This document shows positions 24,987 to 38,300 of a stretch of DNA of 64,000 nt, piece by piece. A model generated the notes under the pieces. The model was given only the letters and a program-made list of their open reading frames with translations. It made no database searches and was not told the origin of the DNA. Source of the stretch: Antedon mediterranea (lineage: Eukaryota > Echinodermata > Crinoidea > Comatulida > Antedonidae); assembly GCF_964355755.1 (NCBI RefSeq), contig NC_092670.1:13639201-13703200 (forward strand). Direction: 5' to 3'. Position 1 is the stretch's first letter; every line of letters begins with the position of its first letter. A program made the position numbers and the translations under genes.

Positions 24987-24989
24987 ACA

Positions 24990-26340
24990 TTAATTTAGCA
25001 GTTAACTGCCTAAAATATCTGACATGATTATAACTGACTTCAGGGGCCTATATTGAGGTATCCAGGATTGTTATGTATACATTTAACAAAAAGTAGATTT
25101 AATTGTGGACGAATGATAAATGACGGAGAGATAGTTTTGAAAGGAGATGTTTCATCATGCAATCATTAACCAGAATCGAGAAGACGTGCGCTGTAGAATT
25201 TAGATGGATAACAATATTCGATAACATTTCTGTTCTCTTTCTTGTACACGTACGCACCCGGTCCTATCCTACGTACATGCCATAAGCTAATTTGACATAG
25301 TTTGACATAAGGACGAATATTTTGCAGAAAAAACTGTCATGCCAATATAAATTGCTAGATCATACGCGTGCGAGTATGTTTCTTATACGTTGTGTGCTAC
25401 GGACCAGGCTATCGGCATTGTCAGCTTGTAAGTACTATACACTATATTACTATTAGGCACGGTGCGCCGATGTAACCAATACATTCAGCAGAATACTATA
25501 CGTTTTATTGTACAATCCAATAATAATCATTGATTACTATCAGCTTTTAGGGCCGTCCCCTATGCTGTTAATTCCGCGAACAAAACATACTGTTTTTCTC
25601 CTGGGAAACGGGTAACTTAGATGACGTAAAATCTCATTATTTCATTACTATTCCGATGTGGTTTTCTACATTAACTTGAACAAAACAGACATGATAAGTA
25701 TGTAAGAAAAAAATGATGAAGAACTATATTGATTGATGCTGCAAACATCAATGGAATAACGTTTGGTCCGAAACTAAAGTAGTAAATCTTGATCATGAAA
25801 GTGAAAATAGAAATAAATCCGGTAACTGAAACTAAATAGTAGGCTAAACTAAAACTAAATCAACTAAAACCTGTAGGTTTATCCTGTATATATCCAAAAT
25901 AGTTGGAAAAAGGGCAAGAAAACATGTATCTATATCAACTTAAACTAATATAAATCGTCATAATGTATTACTACTCGAGAAGCCATCGAATTCCACTCGG
26001 AAATATAATCTCTATGACAACTATTACACGTCGTAACAAAAGACACTTTATACGCAAACGATAGACTTTTTAAAAATATAGTCACGTATACATACTGAAT
26101 ACAACTAAGGCCTTGTTCTATATTAAATTTGCTAGTTATAGAATTACATTAATATGACTCGTTTTTTTCATACTACAGTACATTATAAATTCGCAACCGC
26201 ACTTATGATAAGTTAAGTATTCATAGAATGATTGATCGAATAACATATTGGGAAATAATAATCATTTGTTGGCTTTTATTTCTTTTTTTTTTATTATAAT
26301 TATTTTAAGGAAGCACCATTTCGTACAACAACGGGCCCAA
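24990..26340. other. AT-rich intergenic, no feature recognised
   Basis: No coding or repeat support. Confidence 0.4.
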
Positions 26341-26690
26341 AAGCACGATTCTCACTAAAGCTTGGTTCTCACTAGCGACGCAACGTAACGCAAGCTACGC
26401 AACGGAAGAAAATGCCCTTCCAATTGTGTTTGCCCCTGCCGGCGTGAAACCAAACCTGTGGTATTTGCAGCACTGTTGCGTCGTCGGTTCCCACTTGTGA
26501 TTACGCAATACAACACTTTGCGTCGTTGCGTTGCGTTCTAGTGGGAACCACGCTTTAGACGCAACACAAGCGCTTAAGTGCAACGCGAGTATAACACTAG
26601 ACGACGCGATGGATCATCTGAAATGTTGCTCGTGATTGGTCAACTCACTTACGATGGTCCGATGCGCTATGTCCGAGAAAAAACCAATCT
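26341..26690. mobile_element. Nested GTTCCCACTAG MITEs: inner copy 26358-26555 in an outer copy
   Basis: The inner element runs from AAGCTTGGTTCTCACTAGCG to CTAGTGGGAACCACGCTT and is flanked on both sides by TA (26356-26357, 26556-26557). Left of it stands AGCACGATTCTCAC and right of it GACGCAACACAAGC. Removing the inner copy and one TA restores the outer family end TTCTCACTAGACGCAACAC. The outer element continues with GTGATTGGTCAACTCAC to about 26690. This fixes the target duplication as TA. Confidence 0.85.
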
Positions 26691-28254
26691 TTATATATGC
26701 TTTAGGCCTATATTTTCAGTGTAAATGCATCATCGGACATAAACTCATCTCTTAGACGTGTTGTGTCATCTTAAAAAACGCAACGGTATATCAAAAAGTC
26801 ATTGTTTTGGTTATGTTACAAACGTCGAATTATTTAATCAAATAACATCACATTTATGTTTTATCAAATCCATGATTTACGTCCACGTTCTACGTCCACG
26901 TTCTAATTTTGTTTAAATCAAATCAACCTACATTTTCAATGTTCATCAGTTATAACTAACACGAACATTACGTGCATGTTGTACTGCACTTTTAATGCAT
27001 TGTCGTTTCAGGACAATTTACAACAGGATGAGGAACAATATACTGCTGTTAGCAGTAACTACATTTTTTTTACTCGTAAACCTGTTTATGCAATTATTTA
27101 GAAAGCTGTTTATTGCAGTCTCTACTTCATAAATTACTAATTGAAAGAAACTAAATAATACATTATTGCTGTTGTAAGAAAATATAATTACTGCAGTATC
27201 TGTAGCATAATAATTTAGACAATTTATTATGGTTCTTAAGTCAGACTCGAGTTGTTACGACAAATGCAAAACAGCATTAAACCGTTCGTCTCTTAAATAA
27301 AAACGAACAGTAAATTAAACAAACAATAATTATATATCTAAATACCTACTTTTAATTTTAAGTGAAGTCTTTTAGTTAGTGTTCTCTAAGATCTTTGAAT
27401 ATCATTACTTATTTTCTATAATATTGCCTTAATTGTCTTAATACATTATCTTATACTTTTAATCGACTTGATACTGATTTCATTCTGAATGAGGTACTTA
27501 ATGTTTCCCACAACGTTCTTCTTTGAATGAAGTAACATTAAAATAATAAATACTATAGCTTGATATATTTTTCAATGCTCTGTGGTCTTTAGTAAAAATT
27601 ATCATAAAGGGGATAAAATATAGCAATTATGTTAAGTAATCAAATGGAATATACCTTTAGTACTAGACACAGCAAGGCAATTCTACTACTCAACCAAAGT
27701 AGCATCAATTAACTAATTACATTATATAATGGAAAATCTTCTCTAAAAATAGCAAAATGTAGATTATGAATAAGTAGTAGGATTCCTTCAACAACGTTTT
27801 CATGTCAAACACAACAATCAACAATTGCGTGCCGCAATGTAAACACTTCGAGATTCCAAACACGATTTTATCAAGTCGAATGCCTAATATACATATGTAT
27901 ACGTTACTTGTGATAGCGAATAAAACAAAATAGTGTTTACAATAATAATACACACGTAACGGAGAGCGTTTGATTAATTAATAATTACTAAATTAGATAC
28001 AAATTAGAAACCAGTATGTAGTTCTCTCAACATTTAAAATAACACGGTTGTATAGTTACATCTATAATATCTAAATATTACAGCATTTGGAGAAGAGTTT
28101 GGAGGAAAACTGAAGATTGCATGTCGGCCTATCCTTAAAATAGGCCTAAGCATAAACTTAAAATATATATATATTTTAATGATGAACAAATACACGAAGA
28201 CTATTGAATATACAGAAAATCTATAATGCGCATTGTTTAAAGTGGCATTTTCTA
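26691..28254. other. AT-rich intergenic, no feature recognised
   Basis: No supported gene. A 78-codon minus-strand frame at 27717-27953 has no motif. Confidence 0.4.
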
Positions 28255-28345
28255 AAGATCGGTTGGTTCTTCACGCAACGCAAGGACGTACGCACAAGTC
28301 GAGTAGTTTGACCAATTACTAATGACGTCCTAGCGAGAAAACAGT
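28255..28345. mobile_element. GTTCCCACTAG-family MITE, decayed short copy
   Basis: GGTTGGTTCTTCACGCAACG CAAGGACGTACGC, then TTTGACCAATTACTAATGACG and TCCTAGCGAGAAAAC. Both ends and the CCAAT-box core are recognisable but shortened. Confidence 0.55.
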
Positions 28346-28659
28346 TGCTTTACAATATGCTCCAACCACCAGAACCGCTATCTTTTCATAATAGGCACAG
28401 CAAGCTGTAAATATTCACTAGTAACATATTGATTGGTTAAACTATCATTAATTTGGTAACTGTTCAGAAAAATATATGTACACCTCTGGGGTGGCTTTAC
28501 TCTTGATATTATAAGAGAATATTAGGAAGACGTAGATTTAATTGATGTAATGATTTAAAAATATGGAGTAAAACCTGTATGAACAGAATAAAATAAAAGC
28601 AAAGTAGACAGTAGAAAATAAAGTCATGATGGTCAACCTTCGGGGAAAACAGATGGCAT

Positions 28660-28945
28660 TTGATAATGGTGATGATGATGATGACGACGACGACGTTGGC
28701 GATGACGCTGATAATGATAATGGGAGGAGGATGATGATGATGATGACATTGATGATGATGACATTGATGATGATGATTATGGTGATGATGATTATGATGA
28801 TGATGATGACTTTGATGATTATGATTATGATTATAATGATGACGATGATGATTATGATTGTGATGCCGATGATGATGATAATGATGATGATAACAACGAC
28901 GATGACGTTAGCGATGACGTTGTTGATAATGATGATGATAATTAG
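28660..28945. repeat. (GAT)n-type trinucleotide repeat
   Basis: About 285 bases of imperfect GATGATGAT/GACGACGAT, giving open frames of polyD/M on one strand and polyI on the other. A shorter block of the same kind lies at 29162-29200. Confidence 0.95.
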
Positions 28946-29085
28946 ATGATATTTATTAGAAGTCAATATTGGGAATACCTATGGAAATGATGTGACGATC
29001 TATCAAGACCTCTTATAAAACCGCTACGGGAAAGATGAAAGTAAAATAACAAGGCCACATAAATGGCTGCAGGCGCAAATTTGAG

Positions 29086-29130
29086 TTAGTGTTTACCGAC
29101 TGACCGACCGACATAGTGAAAAGGGAGTCA
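29086..29130 (-). repeat. Fragment related to the element at 57545-58694
   Basis: TTACCGACTGACCGACCGAC ATAGTGAA is the reverse complement of the TTCACTATGTCGGTCGG-type start of the large element at 57545. Only this short piece is present. Confidence 0.5.
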
Positions 29131-29990
29131 CGATGGACACACTTTGGAAAGAAGATGGCATATTAGATGATGACGATGACGATGATGCTGATGGAGAGGA
29201 TGGCCCTTACTTCTGATATTAGAAGACCAGATCGAACTGTGACGTGAGGATTTTCAGGCACGAAGTATCTCTATTACGAGAAGATAAAAACAAAAATATA
29301 AATCGTAATGACCATCCTTCGCAGAGAAGACAACATAGTTGACAACAGATATTTTAAATAATTATAATCAATCGAATGTCTGGACGTAATTATGATTTTC
29401 TATGAAAACGGTAAACTAAAACTAAATTAAGCACATTAACATTTACGATAGAAATACGGTTTTTTTTGCATTGAATACAAAGTTACCCGGGTCACTTCTA
29501 ATATTGTGAGGAAATATTATGTTACAGTTTTTAAACGAGTGCATATAATATGTCGCCAATTCGTTAGGTTTTATGTAACAGATACATTAATATAATTTTG
29601 TTTTCATATGATTATAGAATAGAATCAGACAGGATCGAAAAAATAGTGTGGGTCAAAAGGTTATTCGTGAAAACGCATGTATACACCAACGCAGTAAGTA
29701 ACGGAGGTCCAGGAGCAGACAGCTTTTTGACGCGTTCGGTGGATAAACGATGGAACAGGACTAACTAATTATAGTAATTTTCCCTTTTTCCATCCAAATA
29801 ATTTGCCTTTAGCAAAAAAGCTTTTTATTAGTATACTATTCTTGGAATATTATACTCTTTATATTTTTAATCATCGATTTGTTTTTCAATTTTTTTTGTG
29901 ATAATGTTGACATACACATAATCGCATAATCGTTGTCATTCACACAGTGCCATCTTCCGTTCTGTAACAAAAGGACAAGTGTGAATGCAG
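29130..29990. other. Intergenic with small GAT repeat
   Basis: Includes a short GAT block (29162-29200) and a CATTCACACAGTGCC ... GGACAAGTGTGAATG pair (29938-29989) that could be a very small inverted-repeat element. No gene supported. Confidence 0.35.
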
Positions 29991-29992
29991 CT

Positions 29993-30138
29993 TTAAGCTC
30001 TGTCTACATTATCAAACTAGTTTGATTGATGTGTCAAAACATGGTAGTTATATGGGTAAATATGTTAGTGACATGACATCATCATGTCCATATAGGGCAC
30101 ATCACATTTTTTTGGTCACATAAAGTTTGATAGTGTAG
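29993..30138. mobile_element. CTGTCTAC-family MITE
   Basis: Starts AGCTCTGTCTACATTATCAA ACTAGTTTGA and ends AAAGTTTGATAGTGTAG. The interior has ATGGTAGTTATATGGG, GACATGACATCATCATGTCC and GGGCACATCACA, shared with the other three copies. Confidence 0.8.
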
Positions 30139-30139
30139 T

Positions 30140-30983
30140 TTATACTCGATAAAAAATATGTAAAGAAACACATAAAATGAATTTAAAAAGCTGTATATAT
30201 CATGCTTCAGAATGTTCTTTAAAATAGATATTACAGTATTATACACGGTAACTACATAATCTGTATTCGAGTTTAGTTTTGTTTTAGAGTTTAACTTGTT
30301 CAGTGTGGATATCCACAATTGTATCAAAGTACAATGACCGGAATTTTTCGTCAATAAAATTAAACTATAAATAATATTAATAAACTCAATTTTAAATAAC
30401 ACACTGTTATGAAACCGTCCTAATCTTCCGCATAGTGTAACTTATTAATTATATTTAAAGGTTAATTCCAATAATGAAGTTGTTTGACGGTTCAATTGAC
30501 CGGAACGCTCAACGGAAAGACTCTTCAACGCCCGTGTCCTCCTACCGTAACATCTAATATGTATAGAAAATGTTTATCTAAAAATACGTTAAAAGATAGG
30601 TGAATATATTTGAAAAAAACGAAATTTTGAAAATGAAAATTCCGGAGCTTGATTACTATTGGTGAATAACAATTACAAGCTAAATTAATTATCGGTTAAT
30701 TATACGTCTAATTTATTATTATTAATATGTATGTAACATGTCGGCAAAATAATCACATCCAGCGTTACGAGGTGGCAGGTATTCATATAATTTATATGAG
30801 TTCCAGACGTAAAAGGATAAATGTTTTGGCACACATGGCGTACCATACGTACACTACAGACAAAAATCAAACTAGCATAAAAGAAAAAGACAATACAGGC
30901 TTGGGGCAAGTCTAAATTTATATATAATATATATAATATGCCTTCAATAGGCCTACTGTAATGATGTTCAATGGTGATTTCCG
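30140..30983. other. Intergenic, no feature recognised
   Basis: The 106-codon minus-strand frame (30082-30402) overlaps the MITE and has no motif; nothing else supported. Confidence 0.35.
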
Positions 30984-31092
30984 TAAAGCTCTGTCTAGGC
31001 CTACACTTTCAAACTTGGGCATATCACTACCATATTTGAGCACCTCACACTTTTTTTTGTCAAACTAGTTTTATAGTGTAGACGGAGCTTTA
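30984..31092. mobile_element. CTGTCTAC-family MITE, short copy
   Basis: TAAAGCTCTGTCTAGGCCTA CACTTTC ... TCAAACTAGTTTTATAGTGT AGACGGAGCTTTA. Clear terminal inverted repeats with TA at both borders; the left half of the interior is deleted. Confidence 0.8.
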
Positions 31093-31315
31093 CACACTGA
31101 GTGACGTAACGTCAACGAACTCCTAAAAAATACGTAGCAAGTCTGAATTATGGATCGTACACAATTATTATTACGCATGGATGTATACATTAATACACAT
31201 GCTATTAAGCTATGTGCTGCTTGACATTGTTAATGTTATTAAAATGCTATCGATCAGATAGTGTGAAACGGAATTAAGATATGTCATTATAATTGTTATT
31301 TTGTTTCCAGGACTA

Positions 31316-31453
31316 TAAAGATCTGTCTACTATCTAACGTTATGTGAACAATTTGATGTGCCAATATGGACACGATGACGTCATACCACTACCATATTTG
31401 GGTACATCACACTTTTTTGTAAAACTAGTTTTTAACAGTGTAGACAGAAATTA
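31316..31453. mobile_element. CTGTCTAC-family MITE
   Basis: TAAAGATCTGTCTACTATCT ... AACAGTGTAGACAGAAATTA with the family interior ATGGACACGATGACGTCATA and CTACCATATTTGGGTACATC. One of two copies within about 350 bases. Confidence 0.8.
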
Positions 31454-31455
31454 AC

Positions 31456-33460
31456 ACAATGTCATTGTGTGCAATTCATTTTATTCTAATAATAGCATAC
31501 TGTATGGAAATTCGTTTTATTAATGGTAATGCAAAGTTGTATCAGATAATAAAAGTTTTCCTAAATCAATAAATCTTTACTCCATGCTGTAACTGACAGT
31601 AACACTGTTTATAGTCGCATGTGAAGCGTGTCGATATTTTGTTCGCGTGTAAACTTCTCTATCTAACAAACAAATAATGCTCCATAATGAGAATATACCT
31701 TCTGGGAAGAATGTATCAATCAATCCGATTCTATAGGTATCTTTTATGCATCTATTAAGTATTCCTTATTCTGAGATGCATGCCGCTTAATTGTTTAATG
31801 TTCTAGACTGTATTTAAACCTAATATTGGTAAATATGATAAGTATTTTGGCACAATTATTCAATACATACCGTATAGTGAGCTCGAATTCTAGAAAAAAA
31901 TCAAAACGTCGCTGGTTAGACTGTACTAACACACGGAAACATAGATAGACTTGGGGAAAGTAGGCCTATATTCACATTTCTTATTGTTGAAAAGTTTAAA
32001 AATGACATTATGCTTTAATTGCTCAGGCCGAATTTAATATTAAATCGATCAAACGCATGCGTCGATTGGCATGTATAAATTACCGTCTCCTTTTGTATAC
32101 CCTGTCGATACGAAATTTCACTATCGGGGCTAGTAACGGGCTTAAACACATGTTCACTTCCGGATTCGCAGTTGTCACTTTGGATGCATGAGCGCCCTCT
32201 CGCGATTTGCACCCTCTAGGAAAGTTCAGGCCATACTCTTGCAATATGCAATTCATTTTTTGACTAGCTGTATTATTTTGGAAGTTGTATTAGCTTTTTT
32301 GAACACAACATTATTGTTTAAATAATTTAACATTCATAATCAATTAATTATTAAACCTATGGATTCCTGCTGCAGGCATGATGTGGGAGAATTGAACAAA
32401 ATGCAACCTAGATTACTGTCTTCGGTCAACTACATCCTTGAGACACTTTCATGAATACGGTCCTATAATTATGTTGGAGATAATAAAGTATGCTAATGTA
32501 GAATTATTATATTGTAAGATCATCATGCCTCTTCAAATGGCGTGATTTGTATAAGTTGTTTATTGCCACTTTCACAGGCCTACAAAACTAAGAAAATAAG
32601 GCCTAGAATCGTCTACGAGAGAACTTTAGTCGACGCGAGCTACTTAGGTAGTGCATTGTTTTTCTCTTTTTATCATAATTAACCGTATTAAAACGCACAT
32701 TTAAGACAAGAAATGACCTGGTTTAATGTTTTTAAAGTTATATATAAGCATTATTTTTACAAAACGTTAACAATTGCAGGTGTAGTGTCTTTAACTACAA
32801 CATTGAGAGAAAAAGAGAGTAGAGTAACGCTGATCTGCACTACGTACGTGCATTAGACAGTGTGTTTTGCAAGTATGACGTCATGAACTCAGGCATGCAT
32901 CATGATATATGTACGCCCTCTATAGTTTCTGCCTTAACCTAATAGGAAACAAAATAAACAAAAAAAGAAGTTTCCGTCGGGCCTCGCAGTACGTTGTATT
33001 TTAAAAGAAAATGTTATTAGGTTTTCATTTGTACCAAGCCTACAATGGTTTTCATGAAAGACATTAATCGGTTAATGAGATTTTAATTCATTATAATAAT
33101 TGTAATTTTAAAGTTACGCTTAATGTTAGGTCAAGCATACTTGAATTAAATGTAATATCTATACGTAAATCGTATCTTCCTTCGTGATACGGTAAGAAAA
33201 TCATTATTCTAGTTTCAATTTATCGGTCAGCTTAAATTTCCTATTCATTTTGATTACATCGTAATGTTATAACACATTACAATATCAAACTAGTTCACAG
33301 AAATTGTATCCTAGCCTAAATTGCTGACTGCAAAACATAAAATGTATTTTTAGGAAACCATAACGTTATTTATTATTTCTATTATTTGTCAAGATTCTGA
33401 TTATATTTGTCATATTTGAATAATTGGAGTAGTTTTCGGTAGATTACTTGTGGTTGCTTT
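31456..33460. other. Intergenic, no feature recognised
   Basis: No supported coding region; the minus-strand frame at 32015-32212 has no motif. Confidence 0.4.
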
Positions 33461-33462
33461 AA

Positions 33463-33655
33463 ACGCCGTGCACACTGAGGCGTAAAAACGAAGCGTGCTT
33501 TCGCGAGCGTTTCGAATTCACCCGCATTGAACGTTGGGAATCAACTTCTCGATCGTCTCGCGTTATGTTCACATTGAAATCGTTCGCTGTGTCATAAAAA
33601 TGCAGTTCGTTTTTACGCTTGATGTGTGTCGTTTCAGGTATCCTCAATGTGAACC
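33463..33655. mobile_element. Possible MITE with GCGTAAAAACGAA inverted repeats
   Basis: GCACACTGAGGCGTAAAAACGAA at the left (33470-33492) faces TTCGTTTTTACGCTTGATGTG (33607-33627), followed by CAATGTGAACCGG. The interior has CGTTTCGAATTC and CTTCTCGATCGTCTCGCG. No second full copy in the window, so the borders are uncertain. Confidence 0.4.
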
Positions 33656-33799
33656 GGACTCTAATGTGCTTATCTGGTTAGCTGCTTGCTTAACGCCAAG
33701 CCTTGTGGGATTTGTGTTAATAGTAACAATGATATGGACAGTTTCAGTGGAATCATTCTTTTATGTCTTTGTCCCCACTGATGAGAAATTTCAGTAAGA

Positions 33800-35050
33800 C
33801 ATTCTCCATGCATGATTTATAGTTAACTGGAAATATTATAATAATAATTATCAATTGAATGGTGAACTAATCATTCAATTGAATTGACAATTCAAATATA
33901 ATATGATAGCGAGCCCAACTAATCACACGCCTATATACCTTGCTGAGATTTATTATAATGTACATTTCCCGACATGTTTCTAAAATGTAACATGTTTGAC
34001 ACATGCAGTAGAATTTCTATTAAAGGGATATCTCTGAGACTCAACAACACACTTCAATGCATGTATTGATATGAACGTAATAGGCTAGAACCCCTTATTT
34101 ATGACACGCCTCGGAGGCACTCACATGGGACACTTTCGCAAGATATTTAACTTTACATGCAGCAACCCCGTTCTATATTGAAGAACACTAGGTATCATAA
34201 CAGTCCCCTTATTTAGTGGTGATACTTGCCAAATAAAGAAATTAAATATCCGCCTATAATCATGATAATAATTCATCGTACACAATTAAGTATATTCCGC
34301 GAGATAATCAATTTAAGAAATAGTCAACCTAATCAATGAATCAACATTCCTTACCTGTATTTGTAAACAAATGTATTTAAAGAATTGCCTCAGAAATCGT
34401 TTATACTATACATTCCTCTTAAAGGTTGTTTCTATTGAAAATGCACAATTTCTATTCTTCCGACCGTTTTTGTGACTATAGGCCTAATTGAAGTAAAACT
34501 ATGTCCTTATAGTACCATCGCATTGTGATACACACACATCTAGTTGAATCTCTTTAGCTATCAACAAGATTCGAATGTAATTCATTTCGGTAAATAGCAT
34601 TTTAAACTTTGATTATCCAGTTAGGTAATTAGATAACGTGAGTAAATTAGCATTAAATGCAGCCAACTGGGCCGAAGCCAGGCCCTCGAGTCACAGTAAT
34701 AGAATCGCCAGCTGTTGTAATTGATCGATTTATGCATCTTAACTACAATTATTCATCCCGATTTAATTAGTATGGATAAATATAAAAAAGAATCATATAT
34801 GATTACAATATGATAATTAGAAAATCACATCTAATTTATTTAAATTAATCTATATAAATGAAAAGTATCGGCTTACGTAGTAATATATGCCCAAGGTGGA
34901 TTTAAATTGTATTTCGACCAGACAGCAACAAAGGATTCGACCCATTCCCCAACCTTATCAGAACTCTCTTTTTGCGGCACAAGTTATGTCAGGAACTGAC
35001 AAAATTATTATAAAACTGAGATTCGACACGGTTTGTATAACCTGCAGGAC
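33800..35050. other. Intergenic, no feature recognised
   Basis: AT-rich; a small ATTGAAT/ATTCAAT inverted cluster occurs at 33850-33895. No gene supported. Confidence 0.4.
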
Positions 35051-35059
35051 GAATTTGCC

Positions 35060-35335
35060 TCAGTTCTCACTTGAGGCGTACGGAAGCGCAACGTAAAGCT
35101 TGGTTCCCACTATGATGCAACGCAAGGACGTAAACGCAACGCAAGCGTGTTGACCAATGACAAGCGACAGTAAAATATATCCATCGCTGGTGATTGGTCA
35201 AATCCCTTACGTTGCGTTACGTCCTTGCGTTGTGTCTCTAGTGGGAAAGAAGCATAAGTGATTTCGCTCATCATTGGTCAACTCGCTTGCGTTGCGTCTA
35301 CGTCTTTGCATTCAAGTAGGAATATGGGTTAGGCG
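35060..35335. mobile_element. Nested GTTCCCACTAG MITEs: inner copy 35096-35252
   Basis: The inner element runs AAGCTTGGTTCCCACTATGA ... GTCTCTAGTGGGAAAGAAGC with TA on each side (35094-35095; 35253-35254). Outside it, CAGTTCTCACTTGAGGCG ... GCGCAACG on the left and AGTGATTTCGCTCATCATTG GTCAACTCGC ... AGTAGGAATA on the right rejoin into an outer family member. Confidence 0.75.
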
Positions 35336-35339
35336 ATGT

Positions 35340-38300
35340 ATTTCAAATATACAGTGAGACGAACTTATCTTTAAAGTTAAGTTCACGCTCAACAAATCTA
35401 ATTATTTCTATCATATACCTCATGCAGTTATTTGTACCATCGCACTCATAAACATTCATTATTTTGCATAATATTGCAACGACGTAATATCATTAATTCT
35501 GCCACAATTAAAGTGTATAATTGAACGCTTCCGTTTCAAAATCTTTCAATGTATTTGGGTTATTGAGAAGGTAGGTAATACTTATTCACTTATAACGAAA
35601 GGCTGTACCTTTTAGTGACAATGAAGTAAACCGCATTCTATTTATTATCTTTAAGTGCGAATTATGAAGAAACATATTATTTTTTACGTAACTTAACTCA
35701 CCAAATGTTTTTATAGACCTTATAAATGTGTTATTGTCGGAACAGTAGCAATTTACAGTTCTACTAAAAACATAACATTTTAACTGTATTAATAAAACAA
35801 AAATATGAATGTTTTCTTTAAAAATATACAGAATGTATGTAATGATTGTAATAATTTGTAAAATGTAATGTAAGGTACAGGAGGTAGACGGTGTAGATTG
35901 TGGTGGGTTATAATAATGATAATTTAAGGTAGGCTAGGTTCACATTACTACCGGATTCAGGGCTTGTCTCTACTAGAATCGTTAGCTAGTCAGTCTTTAG
36001 CCGGATCAACACCACTTGCCGTTGGCGTTCCCATCAAAGGGTATTAGGCTACGCCATTCAATTCTATAGCCCAGGTAGTCCACGACTAAAAGCTCGGCTT
36101 TATGGACAAACCTACGGATGACAATTCGTCTCTGCCTATATTGTAAGTGAAAACATGAGGTATTCCCTAAGTCACACTTATTCATGAGTAAAAACTCGTG
36201 CATTTAATTATAAAAAAAAAATCGCTAGCTCGATCGAATTTTGTATTAACACGCTTGCCTGGGAATTCGTGCACATCGATAACTCCAGCACAGCGAGCCA
36301 TGACGACGTGCACCCAGCCCCAGAATATTGCGTGTATCGCGTTTGATAAAACGATACCATGTTAATTTCCGGACTTTTTTTAACCATTCATTTATCTGCT
36401 GTAAATTAATGAGTCGAATGGCTTGAACATTATGTAGTCATAACCGTAGGTGATAATTTAACAGTCTCCAGATATGATCAAAATACTTAATTGGCACATT
36501 GTTGACAGAATTACAATTGTGTTTAGTAAGAATACGCCACGTATTTTGACGGATGTATGTGTAATAACGAACACCTTTGCATCACCATCGGCGTCTAATT
36601 AACCCAATTCGATTAAGAACAGGTAGTGGCAAATCGAAAACATCATTATATTAAACGTATCATTTATAAATAATAAGCACATATACTTATGATGTTGGAT
36701 ATGTACTCTTACGCGGTGATGTGTTGTTAAACATTTAAAGATGTATTGTAAAAAAAATGATTAAAAATGTTTCTGTTCAATATGCCATTTTAATGTTACA
36801 TAGTAGTTATCCACTTTGAAAAAAAAAACAGAAGAAAACAAATTTATTTACCTGAAGTAAAGCAAAAAATAATCCAATTGGCTGCCAGCCAATAGGGTTT
36901 TGGTTGAATTTAACCATTTATTTTGTCATTTTATAAGTGAAAACATTGTTTTTTTGGGGGTTTTTTTTCTGCGAAAGTGATTACCTTGATTAAAACTACA
37001 AAATAACTTATTCAAAGTCTGATTAAATTAATCTTTATTTTTCATGTTTTTGAGAAACAATACATCTTTAAAACAATACAATATTCTTAATGTTAAGGCA
37101 ATGGCAAAATGTACAATTTTAGAAGCGACGACCTCTTTAAGTAGGGGAAACTGAATAGGCATGTCCCCTAAACATGGTGCATATTCATTATAACACACAT
37201 ATTTCCCTTATTAGTTTCACGATAAATTTGCCGAAACATGGGGAAATAACACGGTTGTGTAGTGGCAATGCTATACCGTCTCAAAACTAATAGAAATACA
37301 ATAGTTATTATATCTCTCTAAAAATGTATGGTATATATAAAAGTGCGGAATATTATCGATAACGTAACATCATAACTATTTTATTTAGGTAATTGTTCGA
37401 TTTCTTATTTTATTTCGGAAGCCTGTATTTTTATTCTTATTTTCAATTATAATTGGTTCCACAATAATATAATTTTTTTTAATCGTTCTATTGGAAACAC
37501 ATAGAGTACACAATTCCTTTAATAAGATACACGGTAGATTAATGAATACAGTATATTAATGATATTGGAAATTTGATATGATCGATTGTTTAATAGTTAA
37601 CACACTAATCAAATCCACGTACACCTCTCCCGTAACGTTATAAAAATAGTCTCCCATATCTTTATATCGTAAACATGTTTTTTTTGTTATAAATAATATT
37701 GTTTTTGTATTATAAACATCTTGTTACATAACACTCTGTAATGAACGGGTTTAAAAAATAAATTACACAAATGAGTATGGTCTATACCATGAATAATTTG
37801 AATTACACGAATGATTTGTGTTACCGGCTGTTTATATTTTAAATCCGTAAAATTATGTTTATTTTTCTGATTGGTTTGCTTGGATGTCATGGAGGACATT
37901 GTGTAAGACTGTTTTGTACTGGGACACAAACAGGGAATTCCCTAACACGAGTATGTGGATGGGGCGGGAGTCAATAACATTTACTTTTATGAGGTATTTC
38001 CGTTATCAAGTTTATTATAATCTTAAAAATCTAATACAAATCGTTAGCGAATTTAGTAGAACAGATAACAGTCTCTCCCTATTCTTTACATAATCTACCT
38101 GTATCAACTTATGTAATTACAGTGTCACATGTAATCTATATGTAACACGTACTATTAAGTTAAGCTGGCATATGACACAGAAATCACATGTGATACAGGA
38201 CATCACATGATTTGCTGATAATGCATATGCTGAGAATCGGCTACCCCTTCTCTCCAAACGCATAACTTGAATACAAGACGTATCGGTATGCGTGAGTTAT

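Noticed and set aside
28538-28966. 142- and 107-codon open frames on opposite strands
   Set aside because: Pure products of a GAT trinucleotide repeat (polyI and polyD/M).
33534-33797. Frame with a convincing hydrophobic stretch (WLAACLTPSLVGFVLIV)
   Set aside because: Its first half is the possible MITE at 33463-33655 and no flanking exons were found; a lone hydrophobic frame is common in T-rich DNA.
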